Shown: positions 1-6,769 of the stretch, piece by piece
How the letters are laid out: each line of letters starts with the position of its first letter
Numbering within the stretch: the first letter of the stretch is position 1
DNA from: a virus
Strand: one strand, 5' to 3'
Virus record (IMG/VR): IMGVR_UViG_3300022937_000136
Location: 1 to 24,880 of that record
Length of the DNA: 24,880 nt
Program-made: the position numbers and the translations under genes
The notes under the pieces: model-generated
What the model saw: the letters and a program-made list of their open reading frames with translations, nothing else
Database searches by the model: none
Told to the model about the DNA's origin: nothing

Positions 1-23
1 AACTTGGAGATGCCATTACACAC

Positions 24-61
24 AAAAAATCCCTTCTTACCTATTTAGGAAGAAGGGATTT
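24..61 (-). terminator. Rho-independent terminator closing the minus-strand unit
   Basis: Bases 27-38 and 50-61 are perfect 12-bp complementary arms. Inside them 40-42 pairs with 47-49 around the 4-base loop 43-46, with A39 as a single bulge. On the minus strand the stem is followed by six T residues (A24-A29 on the plus strand). The hairpin begins 5 bases after the stop of the 65-aa gene, so it terminates the transcript that carries the adhesin genes. The plus strand has only a short, broken T run after the hairpin, so termination is expected mainly for minus-strand transcription. Confidence 0.88.
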
Positions 62-66
62 AGTAT

Positions 67-255
67 TTATTCAGCAGGTGTTTCTTCTGCTGGTGCTTCT
101 GGCTCTTGCTCTAGAAGTCCGAGAGTTTCAAGACCACCTTGAAGTTTGATCTTGTATTCTTTTGCCTTGACTAGATTTTCTTCTAGTTCTTTGATTTGCT
201 TATCGGTAGTAGCGATTTGCTCTTCAAAATTTGCTTTCAGTTGTGCGGGATCCAT
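67..255 (-). CDS. Small coiled-coil protein with acidic Pro/Glu-rich tail
   Basis: This 62-aa protein (from the ATG at 255) is unrecognised beyond resembling small conserved cyanophage proteins. Its first 40 residues are a Gln/Lys/Glu-rich heptad-like segment (LKANFEEQI onward, then KQIKELEENLVKAKEY) that should form a coiled coil. A GGLETLGLL stretch follows, then a disordered tail rich in P, E and A. An in-frame GTG at 264 would add MIT, but MDPAQLK at 255 looks like the natural start. Neither start has a clear Shine-Dalgarno sequence. A late-type octamer at 283-290 lies 27 bases upstream of the ATG, and the terminator follows at once, so this is the last gene of the unit. The role could be structural or chaperone-like; no catalytic motif is visible. 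Confidence 0.8.
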   Translation of the reverse strand: MDPAQLKANFEEQIATTDKQIKELEENLVKAKEYKIKLQGGLETLGLLEQEPEAPAEETPAE

Positions 256-282
256 AGTTATCACAGTGAATGGTGTGTGTAT

Positions 283-290
283 TATTTATC
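283..290 (-). promoter_or_regulatory. T4-type late promoter octamer GATAAATA
   Basis: On the minus strand this reads GATAAATA, one base from the T4 late consensus TATAAATA. It lies 27 bases before the ATG at 255. The TAA in the octamer is also the stop codon of the 419-aa gene (288-286). T4-type late promoters need only this -10-like box, recognised by the phage late sigma factor and clamp. Confidence 0.6.
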
Positions 291-1545
291 TAATAAACAT
301 ATAGTTCATTCTTTTTCCTGGTCTATATCTATTACCCAAGTTGCTATTGCAGTGAGTTCCAATTGTTCTATCAGAAGAATAACCATATGATTGTTGAGAT
401 CCATCCGCAGAATACCATCCCCAGTTAACTGCAGGAGAGTTGTGACCAGTCAAGCTTCCTGTTTGGTTTGTTCCAGAACAGTATACACTACCTTCCCTAG
501 AACGGCAAGAGAACATATGATTACCGTCAAGAAAATCTTGTCTTAAAACTCTACCTGAGCTATCACTGTTACTATCAACGTTAGATGAGTTAGTCATAAT
601 ATAAGATTCTGATGGATTAGTAGCATCATCTCCTAGTTTATAGAAAACACCACCGCCATATGTAGCAATATCTGCTGTAACTTGATAATCTTGATATGTA
701 TTACCGCTACCTTGACCACTATTGGTAATGTTAGGACCTTCTGTATTCCATAACTGTGATGGATCTGCCTGCATATTTTTGTGGAACTGTGTAAACACAG
801 GGGAGATATTTAAGGATGTCGAAGATCCAGCGGATACACTAGCTCCAGTATATCCAGTAGATGAGAAGTTATGACCAGTATAATCTGCTCTTGTGACATT
901 TGATACTCCATTTGTGCAGCAGTGCATCATCCATCTACCGCCATAATTTCCAATGTTTCTATTAATATTAATCAAATCTCTAACATCTAGAGTTTCATAT
1001 AAACTACCATTTGGACTTAATGTACTCAATCCAGTATTGTTTGTATAAGTTCTTCCACCATCACGAGCTAATGAGAACAAACTACTTGTTGCTTGATCTC
1101 TATCATATTTAATTCCTAAGGTCCATCCACCTCCTTGAGTGGTCATATCACACCAAACCTGAAAAGCAGATGCTCCACTATTTGATCCAGAAAATTTTGC
1201 TGGGTTTAACCAAAGTGGACCTTCCAGTGCTTGAACATCTGCTGTTGTTCCGCCACTAGCAATGATATCAACTAAAATTGCCAAAGCAGAACTGTTAGCA
1301 TTCGCGGCACTAGTTCCATCCAAAACAGCAGCTGTACTTTGAACTTTACGCCAACCACTTCCGTCCCACAAGAGTAATATATTTTCATCTGAATCAAAAA
1401 TCATTAACCCAGCATCAGTAGATCCTAGGTTTGATGGGTAGTTGCCTTCGCCAGCAAATCCGACAAACCTAACCCCAACGGTTGTGCTAACCCTACCAAC
1501 ATCAATATTGCCAGAGTTGATTTGTGTTACGTTCAGTTCGGACAT
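286..1545 (-). CDS. Tail adhesin with C-terminal fibrinogen-like (FReD) domain
   Basis: This 419-aa protein is probably a virion-bound receptor-binding protein. Residues 1-70 form an N-terminal module that starts MSELNVTQI and includes GLMIFDSDENILLLWDGSGW. The same pattern opens the 588- and 321-aa proteins here and is likely the attachment part. From about residue 106 the protein resembles a fibrinogen-related domain: GPLWLNP, then AFQVWCDMTTQGGGWTL, the usual FReD opening with its first Cys, and it ends RPGKRMNYMFIR. The C-terminal part is rich in Ser, Asn, Gly and Tyr and has several Cys (WMMHCC, MFSCRS, THCNSN), unusual for a fibre made in the cytoplasm. The gene has its own late octamer at 1574-1581 and no strong ribosome-binding site. 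The FReD call is by hallmark motifs only; ligand specificity cannot be read. Confidence 0.85.
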   Translation of the reverse strand: MSELNVTQINSGNIDVGRVSTTVGVRFVGFAGEGNYPSNLGSTDAGLMIFDSDENILLLWDGSGWRKVQSTAAVLDGTSAANANSSALAILVDIIASGGTTADVQALEGPLWLNPAKFSGSNSGASAFQVWCDMTTQGGGWTLGIKYDRDQATSSLFSLARDGGRTYTNNTGLSTLSPNGSLYETLDVRDLININRNIGNYGGRWMMHCCTNGVSNVTRADYTGHNFSSTGYTGASVSAGSSTSLNISPVFTQFHKNMQADPSQLWNTEGPNITNSGQGSGNTYQDYQVTADIATYGGGVFYKLGDDATNPSESYIMTNSSNVDSNSDSSGRVLRQDFLDGNHMFSCRSREGSVYCSGTNQTGSLTGHNSPAVNWGWYSADGSQQSYGYSSDRTIGTHCNSNLGNRYRPGKRMNYMFIR

Positions 1546-1573
1546 TCTTCGATCTACTTATACTAAGCAAAAC

Positions 1574-1581
1574 TATTTATC
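1574..1581 (-). promoter_or_regulatory. T4-type late promoter octamer GATAAATA
   Basis: The minus strand reads GATAAATA, 28 bases upstream of the ATG of the 419-aa adhesin. The stop codon of the preceding oxygenase-like gene (1579-1577, TAA) lies inside the octamer, as in the copy at 283-290. The spacing suits a late promoter serving the adhesin. Confidence 0.65.
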
Positions 1582-2266
1582 CAGTAAAAGAAAAAGTCAT
1601 TCTCTTATGTTTTTTGAAAGTGTTTGCTTCTATAAAAGAATTGTGGAATAAGGAACCTTCGTAGAGATTTAGAGTATTAAACTCTACTGGAGACAAATGA
1701 TACATTTCATATCTATCATCTTCTTTTGGTGGAGCAAAATTATCTAACCTCAGATCAGGAGACGTAAATCCATACCTATGCTTTCTATACATACAACTAT
1801 TTGGGAAAAAACATTCTTCTCCAGTTTCTTTAAGTCTATAGAAAGCAGTTCCAGTTTCTCCATCAATTTCATCTTTGTAATTTAAAAACAAATTTCCAGC
1901 AATAGATTTTTGATCACAATGTGGATTGTTTGATTGTTTATAAACTTTTTTGTTCCCATCAATATACTGAAATGAAAAGTTGAAGTAGTCAACTTTATAT
2001 CCATAGTGTTCCCACATCAGAAATCTTAAACAATCTTCCATCATTTCAAAATTATACGTCAAATATAATTGAACCCCTGGATAAAATCCTCTTGGTGATT
2101 TTCCTTCTTTGATAGTTTCTTGTGTTGGTATGGACAAAAGAAACTCTCTAAAACTTTCTGGATATTTTAGGAAATTTTTTATACTAATTAATTTGTTTTT
2201 GTAATTACCAATATCAGTAACTAACAATTCAAAATTTCTATTTACCTCAAAAATACTATCGTTCAT
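1577..2266 (-). CDS. DUF6445-like protein, putative 2OG-Fe(II) oxygenase fold
   Basis: The start is set at ATG 2266, giving 229 aa. This ATG overlaps the upstream stop as ATGA and is preceded by GGAGGT at 3-4 bases, a strong ribosome-binding site; an ATG 18 bases further upstream is less likely. The protein shows the order I associate with DUF6445: GFYPGVQ (60-66), NNPHCD with H116 and D118, NLFLNY, then GETGTAFYRLKETG (137-150) and GSLFHNSF with H208, followed by KRMTFSF with R222. H116/D118/H208 would be the iron triad and R222 the 2-oxoglutarate contact. It is the last of five oxygenase-like genes in a row. Its substrate is unknown; a beta-jelly-roll protein without catalysis is possible. 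Confidence 0.72.
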   Translation of the reverse strand: MNDSIFEVNRNFELLVTDIGNYKNKLISIKNFLKYPESFREFLLSIPTQETIKEGKSPRGFYPGVQLYLTYNFEMMEDCLRFLMWEHYGYKVDYFNFSFQYIDGNKKVYKQSNNPHCDQKSIAGNLFLNYKDEIDGETGTAFYRLKETGEECFFPNSCMYRKHRYGFTSPDLRLDNFAPPKEDDRYEMYHLSPVEFNTLNLYEGSLFHNSFIEANTFKKHKRMTFSFTG

Positions 2267-2901
2267 TTTACCTCCAGAATACAACTAGGATTGCCACTCT
2301 TATTAAATTTTGGATTGATTTTTCCAGTGGGCATTGCATTGAAAGCAATAGACCATCGATCATAAACATCCTGGTGAGGAATTGTTCCATGCTCTATCCA
2401 GCTTGGGAATAAAACCAATTTACCTTCTTCTGCCGCAAATATAGATTGACGAATGTTTTCTTTACTATTGACTTCTAAACTATTATAAGTTCTATTAGTA
2501 ACTGGATCTAAAAAATATGTTGGAGATCCATTTGTAAGATAGTATATACCACTGATATAACTCATTTTATGAGTGTGGTTTTGTTGGTTACTTGCCGTAT
2601 ACTTTGGATATTTGTTTGCCCAACAAATGGTAATATCAAAACCATCACAGTCAAAATCTAGATTTTTTCTATGAGTTTCTAAACAGTCCTTTATAAAAGA
2701 TATAACTGGTAGATATTCTATTTTTTTATGAAGGTAATGATGTGTCTGATAGCACCTTGTCGTTGGATGTACATCATTACTGCCATTATTAATAAACTCT
2801 TCCTCTTCAAGAATTTTAATTATTTTTTGATTTATAGATTTATCTTCTATTTCATATTCATATAAATTGATTGGAAAAATTTGATATGATTTGCAATTCA
2901 T
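2263..2901 (-). CDS. Putative 2OG-Fe(II) oxygenase (2OG-FeII_Oxy_5-like)
   Basis: This 212-aa protein has the layout of the 2OG-FeII_Oxy_5 group found in marine phages and bacteria. Features include CWANKYPKY (93-101), the histidine pair NHTHKM (H109, H111), SGIYYLTNG (117-125), TYFLDPVTN (128-136), and a strong C-terminal block LVLFPSWIEHGTIPH with H171 then DRWSIAFNAMP with R182. H171 and R182 fit the distal metal His and the 2-oxoglutarate Arg. The usual HxD is HxH here (H109-T-H111), so the acidic ligand is not obvious. Start codon 2901 follows the previous gene with a 4-base ATGA overlap (2898-2901), implying translational coupling. The DNA is very AT-rich: 2821-2880 has 9 G/C in 60 bases. 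Substrate unknown. Confidence 0.78.
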   Translation of the reverse strand: MNCKSYQIFPINLYEYEIEDKSINQKIIKILEEEEFINNGSNDVHPTTRCYQTHHYLHKKIEYLPVISFIKDCLETHRKNLDFDCDGFDITICWANKYPKYTASNQQNHTHKMSYISGIYYLTNGSPTYFLDPVTNRTYNSLEVNSKENIRQSIFAAEEGKLVLFPSWIEHGTIPHQDVYDRWSIAFNAMPTGKINPKFNKSGNPSCILEVK

Positions 2902-3467
2902 AGTCTATCGTATGCATACTCTAAGTAATGTCCATCTGCTCTAACAAAATGAAAGAACACTTGGTGGTAATAAGATTTTTTAGATCCAACTAATGTCTGT
3001 CTCCAATGCTCTATATTCATACCCTTGTAAATTATAGCATCTCCAGAATCTGTTGGAATTCCATGAATGTCTTCGCCAACTTTAAAAAATAATGGCCAGT
3101 CATATTCCAAGTTAGTGCTAATATTCAAAGATACACTTATCTCACATGAGGGTCTATCTATGTGTGGTTTCAAATCACTGCCACGAAAATAAAATCTATC
3201 ATAGTAATATGTTGGATATAATTTTTCTCCAATTATTTTTTCTACCTTAGATTTGCATTCGTAATAAAGTGATTTATATTTGGGGTAATTGTATCTAGAG
3301 GAGCAGTTTGAAACAGATCCATATTCAATATCACCTTGACCATATTCGATAATTTTATTATCGACATACTTTATAAATTTTTTTTCTTTTGGTGGGTCTT
3401 CTATGAAGTTAGATACATCTAAAAAGTTTTTCTCATACATAAGACCCCAATTACTATTCACCGCCAT
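2898..3467 (-). CDS. Putative 2OG-Fe(II) oxygenase with HxD...H motif
   Basis: This is a 189-aa protein. The double-stranded beta-helix signature is clear: YYYDRFYFRG (87-96), KPHIDRPSCEISVSLNI with metal residues H102 and D104, WPLFFKVG (124-131), SGDAIIYKGMNIEHWR with distal H154, and YYHQVFFHFVRADG (167-179). It lacks an Arg exactly like that of its neighbours in the last strand, so the 2-oxoglutarate contact is uncertain. I recall very similar blocks in cyanophage proteins annotated as 2OG-Fe(II) oxygenases. The ATG at 3467 overlaps the upstream gene by 10 bases and has GAGGG six bases before it. A GTG two codons in, overlapping the upstream stop as GTGA, is a weaker alternative. It sits in a coupled run, which suggests co-expression with its neighbours. 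Confidence 0.82.
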   Translation of the reverse strand: MAVNSNWGLMYEKNFLDVSNFIEDPPKEKKFIKYVDNKIIEYGQGDIEYGSVSNCSSRYNYPKYKSLYYECKSKVEKIIGEKLYPTYYYDRFYFRGSDLKPHIDRPSCEISVSLNISTNLEYDWPLFFKVGEDIHGIPTDSGDAIIYKGMNIEHWRQTLVGSKKSYYHQVFFHFVRADGHYLEYAYDRL

Positions 3468-4015
3468 GCTGGACCCTCAACCCATCCTACTAAAGATTTT
3501 CTGCAACCTGATTTAACTTTCCTAACTCTATGTCGCAATCTACTGTCAAATACAATTAAAGAACCGCGAGACTTAGGAGCAAAATAAGAAATATTGTCGT
3601 CACTTAAAAATTGAAGTTCTCCTCCAGAATATTCATCTGGTGATGACAACTGCAAACTAAAGGAAAGCTTCCTCATGTAATCTGATTTTACGGCAAGGGA
3701 AGTATCTACGTGCCAGTTGTAATACTCTCCAGAAGAATATGATGTGTATTGTATTTCTTTGTCTCTAAACGAACAGATATCATAATTGAAATTTTGTTCA
3801 TTTGCTTTCAAAATGTAGTGATAACAAAAACCTGATATCCAGTGTTCATTTGTAATCCAAGAACACATACTTCTTCTAATGCTTTCATTTGGGTCATCAT
3901 CAGAACTAACTAAAGATTGTTCTAATTTTTTCTCAAAAGTTTCTTTCTCTTTTAAAAAACAATCAACTACATCTAGGGGAAGCTGTGTTTTGTACCATAA
4001 TAACTGATATGCCAT
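3458..4015 (-). CDS. PKHD/prolyl-4-hydroxylase-like 2OG-Fe(II) oxygenase
   Basis: From the ATG at 4015 the protein is 185 aa; a TTG 15 bases upstream would extend it but overlaps the previous gene. The signature is complete. YNWHVDTS gives H102 and D104, RKLSFSLQLSSPDEYSGGEL is the typical strand before the core loop, and SLIVFDSRLRHRV gives H162. GCRKSLVGWVEGPAWR gives R172 for 2-oxoglutarate and the characteristic GWVEGP ending of the PKHD-type group. That ending and the usual length make it the most confident oxygenase of the run. PKHD-type enzymes include prolyl hydroxylases, so hydroxylation of Pro, or of another side chain in a phage protein, is plausible but not shown. It begins one base after the stop of the 197-aa gene. 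Confidence 0.87.
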   Translation of the reverse strand: MAYQLLWYKTQLPLDVVDCFLKEKETFEKKLEQSLVSSDDDPNESIRRSMCSWITNEHWISGFCYHYILKANEQNFNYDICSFRDKEIQYTSYSSGEYYNWHVDTSLAVKSDYMRKLSFSLQLSSPDEYSGGELQFLSDDNISYFAPKSRGSLIVFDSRLRHRVRKVKSGCRKSLVGWVEGPAWR

Positions 4016-4016
4016 G

Positions 4017-4610
4017 TTAAGAAAACTCAAACCATCCTGTAATAATATACTTTGTTTGTGTAGGACTTACTTCCGACCGATGAAAATGTGTCCAGAAAGG
4101 TGGCCAAATAACCATCTTTCCTTTCTCTGCTTTAAAAGTTTTATCTTGAAAATAGAATTCGGTTCCTCCTTTATCAGTCACGGTATTTAAGTATAGCATC
4201 CATACTAATACCCTGGCAGAAAACTCCCGTGATCCACTCTCACAATGCCACTTCTTAAATCCCTGTCCTGGATAAAATCTTTGAATGTTTGCGTTTTGCT
4301 CAATCTGCCAAGCACGAAGACTATCAATTCCAATTTTATTTCCATCGGAAAATTTTTCTTTGTACTCATCAACAGAAGTTCCTATTGCTTTTACCAAAGA
4401 CGATAATACACTACTCCATTCGGTGTCATTAAATAGATCTTCATTTATAAGTATCTCAGTATCTTCTTTGATACTGGTGTCGATACGGTTATTAGCGCCA
4501 TTTGATGTTTGACCTTTATAATGAAGGTCTGTTCTTTTTTCAAATAAAGAAATAATACTATCGCAATCATCACCAGACATTGCATCTGGGATTTCCATCA
4601 TAAAATCCAT
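4017..4610 (-). CDS. 2OG-Fe(II) oxygenase with HxE metal motif
   Basis: This 197-aa protein carries NIQRFYPGQGFKKWHCESG (108-126) with H122 and E124, so the usual HxD is HxE. RVLVWMLYLNTVTDKGGTEF (133-152) follows, then GKMVIWPPFWTHFHRSE with H175 and H177, and finally TKYIITGWFEFS with K187 where many relatives have Arg or Lys. This matches the phage group in which the distal ligand lies in W-T-H-x-H and the chain ends YIITGW. The start ATG at 4610 lies three bases after the stop of the 114-aa gene; no clear Shine-Dalgarno is seen, so coupling is likely. It is the first of five consecutive oxygenase-like genes. The HxE variant is known among active enzymes of the superfamily, so activity is plausible; the substrate is unknown. 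Confidence 0.85.
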   Translation of the reverse strand: MDFMMEIPDAMSGDDCDSIISLFEKRTDLHYKGQTSNGANNRIDTSIKEDTEILINEDLFNDTEWSSVLSSLVKAIGTSVDEYKEKFSDGNKIGIDSLRAWQIEQNANIQRFYPGQGFKKWHCESGSREFSARVLVWMLYLNTVTDKGGTEFYFQDKTFKAEKGKMVIWPPFWTHFHRSEVSPTQTKYIITGWFEFS

Positions 4611-4613
4611 AAC

Positions 4614-4958
4614 TTAATCAATCATACATTCTGGACAATCATTTACTATTAACTCTACCCACTTCTGTAAATCTTCATCCCAAAAATGTTTTCCCTCGGG
4701 TTCATTTACTGGGGCATACCACTCCAAAGTTTTTGGATTTAACTTCCAACTTGGAAATGGTTGAGCATCATAAAATTTTGCTTTTTCTGGGTTATACAAC
4801 CCTCCTATTCTAGCACGACCAGATCCTTCTGTGATCTTTATCCACATTCCAGTCATGTTTGGTGTCTGTAAATACATTGCCATTTTATTAAAATCGGCAT
4901 CTTCACAAACAATAATGTTTTCAACAATCAAATCTTTTGACACATATGCATATTTCAT
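4614..4958 (-). CDS. Trp-rich phage protein, possibly fibre/tail assembly related
   Basis: This 114-aa protein has no assigned function. It has a small N-terminal fold (MKYAYVSKDLIVENIIVC), then a pattern common in phage proteins encoded next to tail fibres: ARIGGLYNPEKAKFY, PFPSWKLNPKTLEWYAPV and HFWDEDLQKWVEL (residues about 48-105). Five Trp are spaced through 114 residues. This W-x-L-N...W-x-A-P-V...W-D-E...W module recurs in many tailed phages, alone or attached to tail proteins. It starts one base after the stop of the 588-aa adhesin, so translation is probably coupled, which fits a partner or assembly factor of that adhesin. It ends in CPECMID; the two close Cys do not form an obvious metal site alone. 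Confidence 0.8.
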   Translation of the reverse strand: MKYAYVSKDLIVENIIVCEDADFNKMAMYLQTPNMTGMWIKITEGSGRARIGGLYNPEKAKFYDAQPFPSWKLNPKTLEWYAPVNEPEGKHFWDEDLQKWVELIVNDCPECMID

Positions 4959-4959
4959 T

Positions 4960-6726
4960 TTATCTTACCCATGTAGTATAACCTTGACAATCGGTGACGC
5001 TATTAGAACTATTGTACCATCCTTCGTAACTTCCTTCTGTAGATCCATGACCTAAGTAAGTTCCGCTGTTTGGATCACCATACTGACCTTGTGTTCCTAC
5101 GCCACCAACTGTTGATTGGTTTGCGTTGGCATTATAACTGTTATCTGCATGATAATCTTTCTGAACACCATCAACTGCAAAATATGCTGCACTTCCCGAT
5201 AGACTACTGTTTCCAGAAATATTAACAACAGATCTTGGTTGAACATCTAGCAATCTTTGTTTTCCTCCACCACAAACCAACCATTCTACAATAATATGTT
5301 CTCCTAGATTTGTCCAAGTATATGTTCCATTTGTAGAACCACGACCAAATCCAACTACTCTGGCATTTTGCCAAGTCAAACTATTTACCATACTTCCAAT
5401 GATATAGTCGTTATTTGGACTTGGACTTCCTAGTTCTCCAGTTCTATCAAGATGATATGATGAATTATTTCTTCCAGTACCACTAGCAAATGTAGATGAT
5501 GATGCGTTACTAGATGCAATCAGCATCCATCCTCCGCCAGACATATCGCACCATACCTGCTGCGCTCCACCCGAATAACCTTCTGGTTTAATCCAATAAA
5601 GACCGTCAGTTGCTGATGGATTTTCTTGGAGAATTTGATATGCATTAACTGCTGGATTTGTCGAGGATGATCCAATAGTTGGATCTGGAACATAGTCTGC
5701 AGTATATCTAAGAATTACAATGCCATCTCCACCATCTCCAGCTTTGGCTCTATAACTGTTGTTATATCCAGCGCCGCCACCACCGCCGCCGTAACCATTA
5801 CCACCATCAAAACCTTGACCTGATGAATAGTTAACTAGATTATAAGAACCACTATTTCCTCCACCACCTTTTCCGCCAATAATAAGACCATCATTTCTAC
5901 AAAGTGCTCCCGCACCACCGCCACCATAATATTGTGGAACACCATCAATATCATACACAAGACCATCTCCACCCTTGCCACCAACGTTAGCAGTTCCATC
6001 AACACCTTGCTCACCAGCGCCGCCACCACCGCCACCGCCCCATTGGGGGGATGAATTATTTCCTGCACCGCCGCCACTTCCAAATCCACCACTTGCTGAT
6101 GATGGTTGTAGACCAGTTGATCTAGGACCAGAGTATGGGTGACCACCGCCGCCACCAGATCCTCCATTAAGTCCTCTACCGCCATCAACGGCACCACCAG
6201 CGCCGCCACCACCGCCCCCTAAAGCGGTGTATCCGTAGAATGTAGTATTTCCACCAGTGTCTCCTTGCCTGTCAGTATTTTGATAACCGCTTCCTCCAGA
6301 ACCGATAACCACTGGGTAGGTTCCTTCTGTCATTTCAACCGAAGGTAGGTAGATAACTCCACCAGCACCACCACCACCATTACTGCAGTTTCCATCAGCA
6401 GCGCCGCCACCACCGCCGCCACCAACCAGGAGAACTTCCATGGTTTTTCCTTCAGAAACATTTCTGACGACAAATGATGTAGAAGACTTAAATTTATGGA
6501 TTGTGTAATTTCCAAAATTGTATTTTGTTCCACCCGACGCTGATACTGTTCCAGTGTCGTCTAAAGATCTCCAGTTAGTCCCATCATAATACTTTACCTC
6601 TTTGGTAGTAGTATCATATGCTAGAAATCCCGTAGAAATATCTGTAGTTGGGAGTTGAGATGTAGTAAAAGCGGGAAGTTGAACCCCAACAGATGCATTT
6701 AACTTCCCTACGTTTAGTGTTGACAT
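4960..6726 (-). CDS. Glycine-rich tail adhesin with FReD-like C-terminus
   Basis: This 588-aa protein has three parts. Residues 1-60 are the MSTLNVGKL anchor-like module with GFLAYDTTTKEVKYYDGTNW. Residues about 65-100 (TKYNFGNYTIHKF...MEVLLVGGGGGGG) open a Gly-rich domain of the type found in phage adhesins. It continues to about residue 335 with dense GGGG runs and ends GDGGDGIVILRYTADY; such stretches can pack as polyglycine-II sandwiches, as described for the S16 adhesin gp38. Residues about 356-588 resemble a fibrinogen-like domain (GLYWIKPEGYSGGAQQVWCD, then SGGGWMLIA) ending YTTWVR. A receptor-binding role at the fibre or baseplate tip is inferred. A variant late octamer lies at 6760-6767. 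The 114-aa gene and five oxygenase-like genes follow almost without gaps. Confidence 0.88.
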   Translation of the reverse strand: MSTLNVGKLNASVGVQLPAFTTSQLPTTDISTGFLAYDTTTKEVKYYDGTNWRSLDDTGTVSASGGTKYNFGNYTIHKFKSSTSFVVRNVSEGKTMEVLLVGGGGGGGAADGNCSNGGGGAGGVIYLPSVEMTEGTYPVVIGSGGSGYQNTDRQGDTGGNTTFYGYTALGGGGGGAGGAVDGGRGLNGGSGGGGGHPYSGPRSTGLQPSSASGGFGSGGGAGNNSSPQWGGGGGGGAGEQGVDGTANVGGKGGDGLVYDIDGVPQYYGGGGAGALCRNDGLIIGGKGGGGNSGSYNLVNYSSGQGFDGGNGYGGGGGGAGYNNSYRAKAGDGGDGIVILRYTADYVPDPTIGSSSTNPAVNAYQILQENPSATDGLYWIKPEGYSGGAQQVWCDMSGGGWMLIASSNASSSTFASGTGRNNSSYHLDRTGELGSPSPNNDYIIGSMVNSLTWQNARVVGFGRGSTNGTYTWTNLGEHIIVEWLVCGGGKQRLLDVQPRSVVNISGNSSLSGSAAYFAVDGVQKDYHADNSYNANANQSTVGGVGTQGQYGDPNSGTYLGHGSTEGSYEGWYNSSNSVTDCQGYTTWVR

Positions 6727-6759
6727 ATTATGATTGGGACTAGAACTACTGTTACTTAG

Positions 6760-6767
6760 TATTTAGT
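6760..6767 (-). promoter_or_regulatory. Variant late promoter box ACTAAATA
   Basis: The minus strand reads ACTAAATA, two bases from the T4 late consensus TATAAATA. It lies 33 bases upstream of the 588-aa adhesin ATG, in one of the few intergenic gaps. No other xATAAATA box is seen between here and 1574-1581, so this is the best candidate for driving the adhesin, the 114-aa gene and the five oxygenase-like genes. Confidence 0.4.
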
Positions 6768-6769
6768 CT

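Noticed and set aside
64-71. AATAAATA late-type box on the minus strand at the end of the 65-aa gene
   Set aside because: It is followed at once by the terminator and no minus-strand gene follows in the window, so it is not listed as a promoter; it may be chance or serve a gene beyond base 1.
5835-6212. 125-codon minus-strand frame rich in Val, Ala and Met
   Set aside because: It is a frame-shifted reading of the Gly-rich repeat of the 588-aa adhesin; its composition follows from the GGN codons.
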